This document shows, piece after piece, positions 33,495-42,342 of a stretch of DNA of 64,000 nucleotides. The stretch's first letter is position 1. Each line of letters opens with the position of its first letter. Under the pieces are notes generated by a model. That model did no database searches, was not told the DNA's origin, and worked only from the letters and a program-made list of their open reading frames with translations. Position numbers and translations under genes: made by a program. Source of the stretch: Chloroflexota bacterium (GTDB lineage: Bacteria > Chloroflexota > Anaerolineae > Aggregatilineales > Phototrophicaceae); the NCBI GenBank assembly GCA_011523545.1, contig WTGN01000029.1:42539-106538 (forward strand). Reading direction: 5' to 3'.

Positions 33495-34331
33495 TTAACG
33501 CAGAATCCGCTGATCGCTGAGGTCTTTGCCGCCGACGGTCTTTGTGAGGCTGGCGCCGCGATATTCCAGGATATCCAGGTCGGCAAAGGCGTTGACGATA
33601 TTGTACTGCGTCGGCATGTCCTCCCAGCGCGCCCGATGAAACTCAATGCGGCCCGAACCGACGTGCTGCTCAAGGATGCGCTGGTTGGAGTTGGCCGCCG
33701 GCGTCAACACCGGATAAGCGATATCCGCCGTACCCCACTCACCCGTGCGTGGCATGTATTTGTAATGCAATGTGCCGTCGCTGCCGGCGGTGGCCTGGCG
33801 CTTGTCAATTTCTTCGCGCGAAAGTTCACGCAGGTCCGTCAGGCGCATATCGAGAAATTTGAAGCCGAGCCAACTGGCAATGAGGTGATAATCGCCGCGC
33901 AGGCAGGTCGGCGTGGGCAGCTCGCAATAAATCTTGGAGAAGCCGATTTCTTCGCGGCCGGTGAGAATCGGGTCCGTCAGGTTTTCCCAGAGTACGGTGA
34001 GGAAGCTGCCGCGCACGTGATCTTGCTCGCCGTCAAAGCGGACAGGAAAACTCAGGCCGAGCACATTGTAGCCGCGGCCCGCCAACCACTCGATCGCCGT
34101 CATGTGGTTTGAGGAGACTGTAACGACCGGCTCGCCATCGAGAGAAAAACCGGGCGGCAGAAAGGCTTTTAACTGGCGCGCGTCGCTGAGAAAGCTGACG
34201 CTGTAGGCGGTGCCGAAGGGATTGTCGATGCACTCGAACTTGCGCCCGTCCGGCCCCTGCCTGGGTCCTGTGCGTGGGCCAAAATGTGTTGGCATGCGGT
34301 ACATCTTGTCCGGATCAAGTGGATAGGGCAT
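33495..34331 (-). CDS. Acetoacetate decarboxylase-family protein
   Basis: 278 residues with the segment LTDPILTGREEIGFSKIYCE, which resembles the conserved GREExGxxK region of acetoacetate decarboxylases, including the lysine expected to form a Schiff base. N-terminal DGRKFECIDNPFGTAYSVSF and FLPPGFSLDGEPVVTV also fit the fold. Many relatives are not true decarboxylases but catalyse aldol or dehydration chemistry in catabolic or biosynthetic clusters. It leads the three-gene minus-strand operon. Confidence 0.8.
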   Translation of the reverse strand: MPYPLDPDKMYRMPTHFGPRTGPRQGPDGRKFECIDNPFGTAYSVSFLSDARQLKAFLPPGFSLDGEPVVTVSSNHMTAIEWLAGRGYNVLGLSFPVRFDGEQDHVRGSFLTVLWENLTDPILTGREEIGFSKIYCELPTPTCLRGDYHLIASWLGFKFLDMRLTDLRELSREEIDKRQATAGSDGTLHYKYMPRTGEWGTADIAYPVLTPAANSNQRILEQHVGSGRIEFHRARWEDMPTQYNIVNAFADLDILEYRGASLTKTVGGKDLSDQRILR

Positions 34332-34371
34332 TGTGAAACTCCACCGGCTCTAATGTATACAAATGTAGCGC

Positions 34372-36405
34372 TTATTCTGGATTGTGGCGCAGCGGCGGTA
34401 CGATGCGAATCAGCAGATAGCCCGCCAGCCCGAATAATACCGCAGCGAAGATTTGGAAACCATGCAAGACGATGCCGATGGCGGCGGCTTCGCTGCCCGG
34501 ATAGCCGGCGAAGCGCGTCAGCCCCGTCCACCAGGCCGTTTCGACGATGCCGAAACCGCTGAGCGTGAAGGGAAAAGCCGAGCCGAACATGCCCAGGCTG
34601 ATGACGGTGATGGCGATTGGCAGATCGGCCTCAAGCCCCACCGCGCGCAGCAAAATATAGTTGGTGAAAAAAGAACTGGAATAGGTGAAAAAACTGATGA
34701 ACAGCGCAGAAAAGAAGAGCCGCGCCTGACGAATGCGATCGAATTCGGCCGCCAGCTCCAGCAGTTTCGTCTCTGCGGCGGCGTAGTAAGCGCGCTCCCC
34801 GCCAGCGAGTATCGGCGCCAGTTTCTGCAAAATCCGCAGCGCCAGGCGCATCAGACTGCCGGCGTAATAGAGGCCAGCGACTGACGCCAGAAATACAATC
34901 GTCACAACCAGCATCAATTGGTCGCGCTGTTCGGCGAATTGGTCGCCGCTCATGAGAATGCCAAAAGCGAATACCATTATGATAATCAGCATTTCCAGGA
35001 CGCGCGCGCCAAACAAGCTGCCCAGGCCTTCTTGCATACTGTAGTTGAGCCGCGTCTTCAGCAAGACGATGTAGGAGATCTCGCCCAGTTTGAACGGTAT
35101 CACGCGCACCAGGCCATTGTGATAGAGGGTGATCGGTATCAGCAGGCGCATGGGCGAATCACGCTTGTCGAGCAATATGCGGAAGCGCAATGCCCGCAAG
35201 AGATTGAGCGTCAAATACACCAGCAGCGCTCCGATCCAACTCCATGCCGGGACGCGCGTGATGAGCGCGCCGATATCCGCGCCCCCCAATTCATTGATGA
35301 CAAAATACAGCAGGATGGCGGTGATCGCGACGCTGAGCAAGCGCCATGCCAACTGTTGGCGCCCGCTGGCCTTTGCGGCGGCTTTGCTTTGTGCGGCCTC
35401 TGCGCCGCCGCGGGCTTTTGCCGGGCCAAGATCACGATACCAGTGTGAAAGATCTCGCCCGAGCAAGTCGCTCAAGTTGTCGATTTCGCTTTGGAATTCC
35501 CGCGCCAGCCTCTCCTGCAGTTCGGCGGTCAATGGCGAGCGCCGCTCGTATTTGGTGTAAACGGCGATGACCCCCTGCACGGCCCGCGTCCGATAAGAAT
35601 ATGGCATCAGCGTATGGGTCGTCGCCAGGTAGGTCAGGCGGTCTTTCAAGAGCATCAGTGAGAATCCGCCGCTGACGATCAACCTTTGCAACCATTCCAG
35701 CCGCACCTCTTTGTTCGGATTGACAATATCAAAGCTCGTCTCGAAGCTGGCGTCGACATCCAGGAATTCCAGCACATCGCGGTAGACTGCTGCCGTATCA
35801 GCCTTGAAATCGTCAAAGATGATTACCTTGACGTTCTCGCGGCCAAAGAGGTCGAAATAGCGCCGCACCTGGTCGCTGAAGCCAGCCATCTCGCGATAAT
35901 ACAAGCCGGTGACGCAGTGCGCTGCGCGCCGGATGCGCCGCCCGTCTCGCCGGTCCGCCTCGGCCGCCAGCGCCTCTTCGAAATCTTCAATCTGTTCATT
36001 GCCGCTGTAACGAAACTGCGACCACATCGAGTACATCATGTCGATTGGGTTGCGCAGCATGATGATGATCTTGGCCGCCGGGTTATAGGCGTGGATTTCT
36101 TCGGCGGCGCGCTGGCTGACCAGATACCAGGGGGACGACTCGCCGATGCGTTTCTCGCCGCGGGCGTCGCGAAACAGCTTGAGATAACGCTCCGGCTTGG
36201 CGCGGAATTGGCGAAAGCGCGATCCCTCTAAATCAGAGCCGAAGAAATGGGGCTCCTTGAAGAAGGGCATGTAAACATCAGGATGGCGCTGCAGGTACTC
36301 ATGCAAGGAGGTCGTGCCGCATTTTGGCGCGCCAACGATGAAGAAATTTGGTTTGGCTCGGCCGGCCAGAGCGTTGGCACGAAACTCGCGCGCGTGTTGC
36401 GCCAT
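34372..36405 (-). CDS. Sulfotransferase fused to flippase-like (LPG-synthase TM/UPF0104) membrane domain
   Basis: 677 residues in two parts. Residues 1 to about 330 form a PAPS-dependent sulfotransferase: the 5'-phosphosulfate loop FFIVGAPKCGTTSLHEYL at about 21-38 and the 3'-phosphate motif IIMLRNPIDMMYSMWSQF at about 112-130. A hydrophilic linker (AKARGGAEAAQSKAAAKASG) leads into about eight membrane helices, from LSVAITAILLYFVINELGGA to the C-terminus. These include NLLRALRFRILLDKR and GFGIVETAWWTGLTRFAG, typical of the lysylphosphatidylglycerol synthase/flippase-like family. The fusion suggests sulfation of a lipid-linked or membrane substrate. It is separated from its neighbours and probably monocistronic. 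Confidence 0.85.
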   Translation of the reverse strand: MAQHAREFRANALAGRAKPNFFIVGAPKCGTTSLHEYLQRHPDVYMPFFKEPHFFGSDLEGSRFRQFRAKPERYLKLFRDARGEKRIGESSPWYLVSQRAAEEIHAYNPAAKIIIMLRNPIDMMYSMWSQFRYSGNEQIEDFEEALAAEADRRDGRRIRRAAHCVTGLYYREMAGFSDQVRRYFDLFGRENVKVIIFDDFKADTAAVYRDVLEFLDVDASFETSFDIVNPNKEVRLEWLQRLIVSGGFSLMLLKDRLTYLATTHTLMPYSYRTRAVQGVIAVYTKYERRSPLTAELQERLAREFQSEIDNLSDLLGRDLSHWYRDLGPAKARGGAEAAQSKAAAKASGRQQLAWRLLSVAITAILLYFVINELGGADIGALITRVPAWSWIGALLVYLTLNLLRALRFRILLDKRDSPMRLLIPITLYHNGLVRVIPFKLGEISYIVLLKTRLNYSMQEGLGSLFGARVLEMLIIIMVFAFGILMSGDQFAEQRDQLMLVVTIVFLASVAGLYYAGSLMRLALRILQKLAPILAGGERAYYAAAETKLLELAAEFDRIRQARLFFSALFISFFTYSSSFFTNYILLRAVGLEADLPIAITVISLGMFGSAFPFTLSGFGIVETAWWTGLTRFAGYPGSEAAAIGIVLHGFQIFAAVLFGLAGYLLIRIVPPLRHNPE

Positions 36406-36594
36406 AGGCTGTTGCGCTGCCTCCCGAAACGATACCAGTGGATTATAGTATAAAACACAGGCCTAGGTAGCCTGCCGGGATGGTGGAAAAGCAGGCCCTT
36501 AGCCCGGCGCGAATTTTGCCACTTGCCGCCCGCCCGCGTTAAAATCTGTTAAGCTATCAAAAGCAGCGGCTTTAGGAAGTAAGCGGAGCGTCCT

Positions 36595-37428
36595 ATGTCC
36601 AAAAAGAAGGCGTCCAAGCCTGCCCGGCCCCCGCGCTTGAAGAAGAAATTCTATGAGCGAGAACTGGCGCGGCTGCAGTTTGAGTTGGTGAAGTGGCAGT
36701 ACTGGATCAAGCATAACGACATGCGGGTGATGATCACCTTTGACGGGCGCGACGCCGCGGGCAAAGGCGGCACGATCAAGCGCATCATGGCGCCGCTGCA
36801 GCCGCGCGATATTCGCCTGGTTGCGCTGGGCAAGCCATCGGACCGCGAACTGACGCAGTGGTATTTCCAGCGCTATGTCACGCATTTGCCGGCGGCGGGC
36901 GAGATCGTGCTCTTCGATCGCAGTTGGTACAACCGCGCCACGGTTGAGCGGGTGATGGGCTTTTGCAGCGATCGGCAGTATTGGGATTTCCTGCGCGACG
37001 CGCCCAATTTCGAACGCTTGCTGATCAATGACGGCATCGTCTTGCTCAAGTATTGGCTCTCGGTGGATGATGACGAGCAGGAGCGCCGCTTCCAGGCGCG
37101 GGCCGCCAACCCGGCGCGCCGTTGGAAGCTCAGCCCGATTGATATCGAGGGCCGCAACCGCTGGATGGAATACACCCGGGCCAAGGACGCCATGATCGAG
37201 CATACCGACATTCCCGAATGCCGCTGGCGTCAAGTCAACTCGAATGACAAACGGCGCTTGCGCCTGAATGTCATTCGCGACATGCTGGAAGCGATCCCCT
37301 ACGACAACGTGATCCCGGGCCCGACGACCCTGCCAGATGTGCCGCCACAGGCCGAATACATGGGGCGTCCGCCACGCGACACGCATTATCTCGTCGAGGA
37401 CTATTACGCCGATAGAATCGGCCGCTAG
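36595..37428 (+). CDS. ppk2: Polyphosphate kinase 2 (PPK2) family protein
   Basis: 277 residues, a single-domain PPK2 that transfers phosphate between polyphosphate and nucleotides. Walker A is TFDGRDAAGKGGTIKRIM (about residues 48-65). Walker B/lid residues are in VLFDRSWYNRATVERVMGF, and KYWLSVDDDEQERRFQAR follows. Length and the RWKLSPIDIEGRNRWMEYT segment fit class I or III PPK2. A ggag site precedes the ATG. It ends 1 bp before the stop of the convergent AlkD-like gene. Confidence 0.92.
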   Translation: MSKKKASKPARPPRLKKKFYERELARLQFELVKWQYWIKHNDMRVMITFDGRDAAGKGGTIKRIMAPLQPRDIRLVALGKPSDRELTQWYFQRYVTHLPAAGEIVLFDRSWYNRATVERVMGFCSDRQYWDFLRDAPNFERLLINDGIVLLKYWLSVDDDEQERRFQARAANPARRWKLSPIDIEGRNRWMEYTRAKDAMIEHTDIPECRWRQVNSNDKRRLRLNVIRDMLEAIPYDNVIPGPTTLPDVPPQAEYMGRPPRDTHYLVEDYYADRIGR

Positions 37429-37429
37429 G

Positions 37430-38137
37430 CTACTTCTTGCCGGTAGCCAGTTTCCGGCGGGTTTCGCGCAGGGCGATGGCGGGCAGGGCGGCGGCATTGG
37501 CTTCGAGATAAGCAGCGATGGCTTCACGGTGCTGCTTGATGCCTTTGCGCAAGAGCCAGGAGATCGCCTTGGTGATGCGCCCGTCCTTTTCCCCTTTGAG
37601 GCGGTCAATCAATTGCAAGGACAGCTCGAGGATGCGCAGGTCCGGCGACTGCGAGATGGGCGCCGTCAGCAGGACGAGCGCGGCGCGGCGCTTGTTGGCA
37701 TTCTCGTCGCCCGCCAGCGACCTGAGAAGGGCGGACCAGGCGTCCCAATCCGCCAGCAAGTCTTTGTCAGTGAAGACGGTCTGGCAGGTGCTATCGACCT
37801 CAGCCCAGCCATTCAAGCAGCCGAGCCAGGCATCCAGCCGGGCCAGCGGCAGTTGACGGCGGTAGCGTGGGAACTTGCCCAATAGCGTCCGCGGCGCGCA
37901 GCGCTCCTCATAAGAGTCGCCCTGGTAAAGCGAATCAAGCAGCGCCAGCCAGTCATCGTAGCTGAGGGCTTTGTGCGCGGCGATGAAGGCGAGCAGGATG
38001 GCGCGGCTCTGCGCATTCCTCAGCCCATACCATTTGCGCGTCGTGCCCAGGTGCTCGGGGCGCTGCTTGACCTGGCCGCGGCCCGGGACAGCGGTCTGGA
38101 TTTCGCTCAGGATAGCCTGATGATGGGGGTTCATCAT
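37430..38137 (-). CDS. AlkD-like DNA alkylation repair protein
   Basis: 235 residues, all helical, fitting the HEAT-like repeat fold of the DNA glycosylase AlkD family that removes alkylated bases. Diagnostic parts are KWYGLRNAQSRAILLAF near the N-terminus and the C-terminal ITKAISWLLRKGIKQHREAI with REtrRKL. Key acidic and aromatic residues of AlkD (Trp-Asp pair) cannot be placed securely by eye. It is convergent with PPK2, with family A repeat behind its start. Confidence 0.75.
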   Translation of the reverse strand: MMNPHHQAILSEIQTAVPGRGQVKQRPEHLGTTRKWYGLRNAQSRAILLAFIAAHKALSYDDWLALLDSLYQGDSYEERCAPRTLLGKFPRYRRQLPLARLDAWLGCLNGWAEVDSTCQTVFTDKDLLADWDAWSALLRSLAGDENANKRRAALVLLTAPISQSPDLRILELSLQLIDRLKGEKDGRITKAISWLLRKGIKQHREAIAAYLEANAAALPAIALRETRRKLATGKK

Positions 38138-38150
38138 TATCGCCAGAAAA

Positions 38151-38179
38151 TGTAGGGGCGACCTAATAGGTCGCCCGCA
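38151..38179. repeat. Dispersed palindromic repeat, family A (simple copy)
   Basis: tgtaggggcgacc-taatag-gtcgcccgca, a hairpin between the AlkD-like and L28 genes. Depending on strand it could end the L28 transcript. Confidence 0.65.
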
Positions 38180-38209
38180 GACGCAATTTCGAAATACTGA
38201 GACGCTCGG

Positions 38210-38449
38210 CTATAGCAGCTGCTTGAGCGGGATGTTGCGGCGCTTGAGGAATTCCATGAAGCCGATCTTGTCGATCGTTTTGATCTCTTTGGCCGTGATC
38301 TTGACGCGCACCCAGCGATCAAGCTCGGGCACATAAATGCGCTTGTTCTGTAAATTCGGCTTGAACTGCCGCTTGACCGTGTTGAAGGCTTTGCTGCGCG
38401 ATTGGCCGAAAAGCGGCTTGGTGCCGGTGATTTTCCGTTTGCCGGGCAT
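38210..38449 (-). CDS. rpmB: 50S ribosomal protein L28
   Basis: 79 residues from MPGKRKITGTKPLFGQSRSK. The start is set by gggag 6-7 bases upstream; an earlier ATG at 38491 is in the leader. Matches bL28: KAFNTVKRQFKPNLQNKR and VRVKITAKEIKTIDKIGF. It stands alone, as rpmB often does in this kind of genome, and indicates that the window is chromosomal. I see no zinc-binding Cys pairs. Confidence 0.93.
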   Translation of the reverse strand: MPGKRKITGTKPLFGQSRSKAFNTVKRQFKPNLQNKRIYVPELDRWVRVKITAKEIKTIDKIGFMEFLKRRNIPLKQLL

Positions 38450-38609
38450 GGTCCTGCTCCCGTCTTCCAATATGAGCCAAAGATTATACACGACGAGCGG
38501 CTGATGTCGAGGGCGGAGTTGGGATGTGGGCGCAGGCGGTCATGAAGCGAGTGCAGCGGGGAGGGGCGGGAAAAGGGCGACTGGATGGACGCGCTTTTGC
38601 GACTGCGAG

Positions 38610-39242
38610 CTAGGCGCTGCCGGTCATGTAATTCCTGAATACTTGCATATTCGGATGATCCGGGAAGGCGAGCAGCATGCCGATTCTAGGGAGAAAGGAC
38701 GTCACCATGGACATTGCCAATGCAACAGGCGGTATAAGGAGAACGTTGTCTTCATCCAGCGCGGGTGGGCAGTCATACTTGTTGTCAAATCGAATTTTGC
38801 CCGGCTCTCTACCGAAGAGATTATGGCCGAATCCATTCCGAAGCGAGTTGTACATGGCATCGGCGACGTTTGACTTCAAGCTCGGAAACATCTCCAGTAG
38901 ACCGGATTTGTAGCGAGTTGCTGGTCGAGCGGATTCTTGATGGCCAAGGCGGTAGTATGTTTCGGGTGTGGGATTGATGTCCATAATGATGGCGAAGTTA
39001 TTGTCGTCCCTGTTGGAATTGATGCGGTCGATAAGCGGTATCTCCCACCAACTGCTTAGGGTGTAGACGAAGTAGCACAAGAGATCGTAGTCGTCCAGGC
39101 GGCGCAGGATTGGATCGCCATGAACGGGCAGGTACGATACGCCGAGGGTTTCTCGCGTTTCGCGCAATAGGGTGTCTGTGAGAGCTTGACCCCGCAGCCA
39201 TTGGATATCAAAGCTATTGCGGATGATATAGTCTTGCGCCAT
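38610..39242 (-). CDS. Hypothetical protein, 210 aa
   Basis: No family recognised. The sequence (MAQDYIIRNSFDIQWLRGQA) has no signal peptide and one central hydrophobic patch (NVLLIPPVALAMSMVTSFL). It is more AT-rich than its neighbours. Its start lies 1 base after the stop of the following small gene on the same strand, so the two are probably coupled. The acidic/aromatic mix and length recall TIGR04255-type accessory proteins, but this is weak. An accessory or defence-linked role is possible. Confidence 0.6.
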   Translation of the reverse strand: MAQDYIIRNSFDIQWLRGQALTDTLLRETRETLGVSYLPVHGDPILRRLDDYDLLCYFVYTLSSWWEIPLIDRINSNRDDNNFAIIMDINPTPETYYRLGHQESARPATRYKSGLLEMFPSLKSNVADAMYNSLRNGFGHNLFGREPGKIRFDNKYDCPPALDEDNVLLIPPVALAMSMVTSFLPRIGMLLAFPDHPNMQVFRNYMTGSA

Positions 39243-39243
39243 T

Positions 39244-39474
39244 TCAAGAAGCGTCAGCCGTAATTCGGGTCATTACTGCGTTGGCTAGGAAATCGGGAAC
39301 TTCCATGTCGCGCAACATCGCTCTTACCGTATCCGCAGAGATGTTCAAATAATCAAAGCTGAATTCAATCTCCGGATATCGACTCCAGGTCTCGCTTTCC
39401 TCGTCATGCTTCCACTTAACAGTGATAATCTTCCCCATAACTTCAACGTTGTAGATATATCCTTTAGGGTTCAT
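39244..39474 (-). CDS. Hypothetical protein, 76 aa
   Basis: MNPKGYIYNVEVMGKIITVK followed by WKHDEESETWSRYPEIEFSF and a short helical tail. Beta-strand-rich start and Trp/Tyr content suggest a small domain, not a membrane protein. It precedes the 210-residue gene with 1 bp between stop and start, so it is first in a two-gene unit. Function unknown. Confidence 0.55.
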   Translation of the reverse strand: MNPKGYIYNVEVMGKIITVKWKHDEESETWSRYPEIEFSFDYLNISADTVRAMLRDMEVPDFLANAVMTRITADAS

Positions 39475-39595
39475 GGTCTCGCACTCCGGTCAGGTTCCTT
39501 TCCGGCGACTGTATGGCCTATGATACCATAGGCACGAGTTGAGAATCGAGCTAGTGTGCTTCCTGCATGTGCATCAGGTCTTTGTCCGGCAGCTT

Positions 39596-40438
39596 ATGAA
39601 CATCCGCTACACCCAAGCCAAGTCCATCCTCAGTCCCCAAAGGCGCGGCTTCCTCACGGCGGGCGAGCGACCCTACACCCACAGCCTCTCCTGGGCGACC
39701 GGCTGCCAGCTGGGCGCGCTTTATTGCGGCGCTTACTGTTATGCGCAGATGCTGCCCAATTGGCATTTCGGACGCCAGGAAGGCGAAGCTTGGGGCGAGG
39801 CGCTCATCATCAAGGAGAATGCGCCCGAATTGCTGGAAAGGCAGCTCTCGCGCGCCCGCAAGCGCCATGACATGCGCATCTTCATGAGCCCGGTCACCGA
39901 CCCCTACCAGCCGATCGAGCGAAAACTGCGGCTGACGCGCCGCTGCCTGGCGGTCTTCGCCCGCTATGATGACCTGGATCTGCTGCTGATTCAGACGCGC
40001 GCGCCGGCCGTGCTCGATGACCTGGAATGGATCGGCGCCATTCCCTACGCCTGGCTGGGCATGACCATCGAGACCGACCGGCACAATTTACCCTATGGGC
40101 CGACGAAGTCGCAGGTGGAGCGCCGGCTGGCGGCGGTGAAACGGGCGGTTGAATTCGGCCTGTCGGTGCAGATCGCGGTATCACCCTGCTTGCCTTATTC
40201 GGAGTCCTTTGCCGAGCGCCTGCTGGAGACCGGCGCCCAGCGCATCGTCATCGACACTTTCGCCGTCGGCGATGGCAGCCGCGGCGCGCGCACCGGGAAG
40301 AGCCCGTTTGCGGCGCTGGCCGATTATGACTGGCGCGATGATGAGATCGCCGTCAGCCTCTACCAGCAGCTGAGCGAATTTCACGCGGCGGTGGAATGGA
40401 GCGGGGCTGGTTTCGCCGGGATTGCGGGGCGCCGGTAA
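39596..40438 (+). CDS. Radical SAM protein, spore-photolyase-like subgroup
   Basis: About 280 residues from MNIRYTQAKSILSPQRRGFL. The 4Fe-4S site reads GCQLGALYCGAYCYAQ, a Cys-x6-Cys-x3-Cys spacing instead of the classic Cys-x3-Cys-x2-Cys. Surrounding features (MRIFMSPVTDPYQPIERKLRLTR, LLLIQTRAP, AWLGMTIETD) resemble the SPL/Rv2578c-like radical SAM group, in which variant spacings occur. Substrate unknown. A DNA-lesion role is only one possibility. It ends 65 bp before the sigma-ankyrin gene start and may share its transcript. Confidence 0.8.
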   Translation: MNIRYTQAKSILSPQRRGFLTAGERPYTHSLSWATGCQLGALYCGAYCYAQMLPNWHFGRQEGEAWGEALIIKENAPELLERQLSRARKRHDMRIFMSPVTDPYQPIERKLRLTRRCLAVFARYDDLDLLLIQTRAPAVLDDLEWIGAIPYAWLGMTIETDRHNLPYGPTKSQVERRLAAVKRAVEFGLSVQIAVSPCLPYSESFAERLLETGAQRIVIDTFAVGDGSRGARTGKSPFAALADYDWRDDEIAVSLYQQLSEFHAAVEWSGAGFAGIAGRR

Positions 40439-40503
40439 ATGGAATGAACCTTCCGGCGCTCGACGTGGCTCTTTCCAGTGTAAGCATAGCGATAGGAGCG
40501 CTT

Positions 40504-42180
40504 ATGGGAGAATTGAGCGGTTTGGTGGTGAAGGCGCGCAAAGGAGACAGCGATGCCTTTGAAGAAGTGGTGAAACGCTTTCAGGATATGGCGGTCGGTT
40601 ATGCCTACGCGACATTGGGCGATTGGCAGGAAGCCGAAGACGCGGCGCAGGAAGCCTTCATCGCGGCCTGGGTCGGCTTGGTCAACCTCCGGGATGCGGC
40701 CGCCTTCCCCGGTTGGTTCAGGCGCATCGTTTATACACAGGCGTATCGGCGGCTGCGCGTCAAAGAGCCGCTGCTTGTTTCGCTAGACCAGGTGGGCGAG
40801 ATTGCGCTGGATGAAACCGAGCAGAAGCGGGTGAATGACGAAGTCGCGGCGGCCTTGGAAGCCTTGCCGGAGGCGCAGCGCACCGTCGTCTTATTGCACT
40901 ATATGAATGACTTTCGCCAGCGCGAGATCGCTTCGTTTTTGGAGATACCGCTGGGCACGGTCAAATCGCGCTTGTATCACGCGCGGAAAACGATGAAGGA
41001 AAGGATGACAGCTTTGAGCGACTTATCAACACGCCGTCCCTCGCGGGACAGTCAATTTATGGAAAAGGTCATGCGCCTCTTTGACGCCGCCAAAGCGGGC
41101 GACAGCGCCGCCGTCAAGCGCTTGCTCATCGAAGACAGCGGCCTGGCCAATGCCAGCGGCACCGTTCGCACCTCGCTCTGGGGCTCGGACGCGCTGGCGC
41201 TGCATGTGGCGGTGATGCACGGGCGCAAGGATATCGTCGATCTGCTGCTCGCGCATGGCGCCGATATCAACGCCCGCGATGAAAAGTACCGCTTCAACGC
41301 CCTGATCCACGCCATCGACCTGGCCGATTTCATGCCAGAATACGCCGCCTTGGGCATGGTCGACTTTCTGCTGGAGCGCGGCGCCGAGCTGGATGTCTGG
41401 GCATGCGCCTGGCTCGGCGACATGGCGGGCGTCAAGAGGCGGCTGGATGAGACGCCGGCGCTGGTGAATGAAATCGGACCCGGCCCCAGCACCCTGCTCT
41501 CGTTCTGCCGCGATGTCGAGACGATTCAGTTCTACCTCGACTATGGCGCTGACCCGCTGCGCGAATACCAGCGATCGGGCAAATACGGGCGCACAACGCC
41601 GCTGCGCGATATCGCCTATCGCCGCAACTACGAGGCGACACGGCATCTGCTGCGGCATCTGGGCTGGGCGGTCGATGTCTTCTGGGCCAGCATCATGGGC
41701 GACCTGGCGCGGACGCAAGAATTGCTCGCCACGGATGGCGGTCTTGTGTCCGCCGTTACGCCGGCCGATCACGTATTAGGCGCCGGCTTGAGCCCGCTGC
41801 ATCTGGCGGCGCAGGGCGGGCACATTGAGACGATGGATGCGCTGCTCGGGCAAGGCGCCGATGTCAACGCTCGCGACGCCAATGCCTATACGCCGCTGCA
41901 CTTCGCCATCTGCTTTGGTCCCAGGCAGTTTCTGGATCCGCTGCCCGCCTTGAACGAAGCCGGTCAAGACATCGGTGTTTACCGTCTGCTGACCGATGTG
42001 CCGCGTTTCCTGATCCAGCATGGCGCAGACTTGAGCGCGCGCGAAAGCGAGAACGGACGCAGGCCGCTGGAATTGGCGCGCTCGCAATTTGAAGACGAGA
42101 CCGACCGCGGCGATGTCATCGCCCTGCTGGAAAAAGCCGAACAGCGCGGCTACGTGCGCGGCGCGTCAGCAAACGGCTGA
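40504..42180 (+). CDS. ECF sigma factor fused to ankyrin repeats
   Basis: About 558 residues from MGELSGLVVKARKGDSDAFE. The start is supported by aggag 8 bases upstream; a frame from 40396 overlaps the radical SAM gene. Residues 1-175 are an ECF sigma factor: region 2 (GDWQEAEDAAQEAFIAAW, NLRDAAAFPGWFRRIVYTQAY) and region 4 (ALPEAQRTVVLLHYMNDF, REIASFLEIPLGTVKSRLYH). Residues about 190-545 hold ankyrin-like repeats, for example LALHVAVMHGRKDIVDLLLA with HGADINARD, SPLHLAAQGGHIETMDALLG with GADVNARDANAYTPLH, and FLIQHGADLSAR. No anti-sigma gene is adjacent, so the repeats may take over control by protein contact. Confidence 0.88.
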   Translation: MGELSGLVVKARKGDSDAFEEVVKRFQDMAVGYAYATLGDWQEAEDAAQEAFIAAWVGLVNLRDAAAFPGWFRRIVYTQAYRRLRVKEPLLVSLDQVGEIALDETEQKRVNDEVAAALEALPEAQRTVVLLHYMNDFRQREIASFLEIPLGTVKSRLYHARKTMKERMTALSDLSTRRPSRDSQFMEKVMRLFDAAKAGDSAAVKRLLIEDSGLANASGTVRTSLWGSDALALHVAVMHGRKDIVDLLLAHGADINARDEKYRFNALIHAIDLADFMPEYAALGMVDFLLERGAELDVWACAWLGDMAGVKRRLDETPALVNEIGPGPSTLLSFCRDVETIQFYLDYGADPLREYQRSGKYGRTTPLRDIAYRRNYEATRHLLRHLGWAVDVFWASIMGDLARTQELLATDGGLVSAVTPADHVLGAGLSPLHLAAQGGHIETMDALLGQGADVNARDANAYTPLHFAICFGPRQFLDPLPALNEAGQDIGVYRLLTDVPRFLIQHGADLSARESENGRRPLELARSQFEDETDRGDVIALLEKAEQRGYVRGASANG

Positions 42181-42212
42181 AGCATCATACAGACTCCACA
42201 AGAAAGAGAACA

Positions 42213-42261
42213 TGCAGGGGCGGCTGACCCGCAGTGTCTACCTGCGGCGCAGAGTCGCCCA
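42213..42261. repeat. Family A repeat, composite form (degenerate)
   Basis: caggggcggctgacc-cgcagtgtctacctgcgg-cgcagagtcgccc. It contains the reverse form of the gtagacact core seen in other composites, with partly eroded arms. Confidence 0.5.
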
Positions 42262-42342
42262 TCGCAGAATTCGCGCCCAGACCCGGAGGATTCGGGCGAC
42301 CGTTGGTCCCTTCAAGAATGCGTGTATCTGTTCGTGCTGGCT

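Noticed and set aside
36499..37608. 369-codon minus-strand open frame
   Set aside because: Antisense to PPK2, which has Walker motifs; the frame has no domain.
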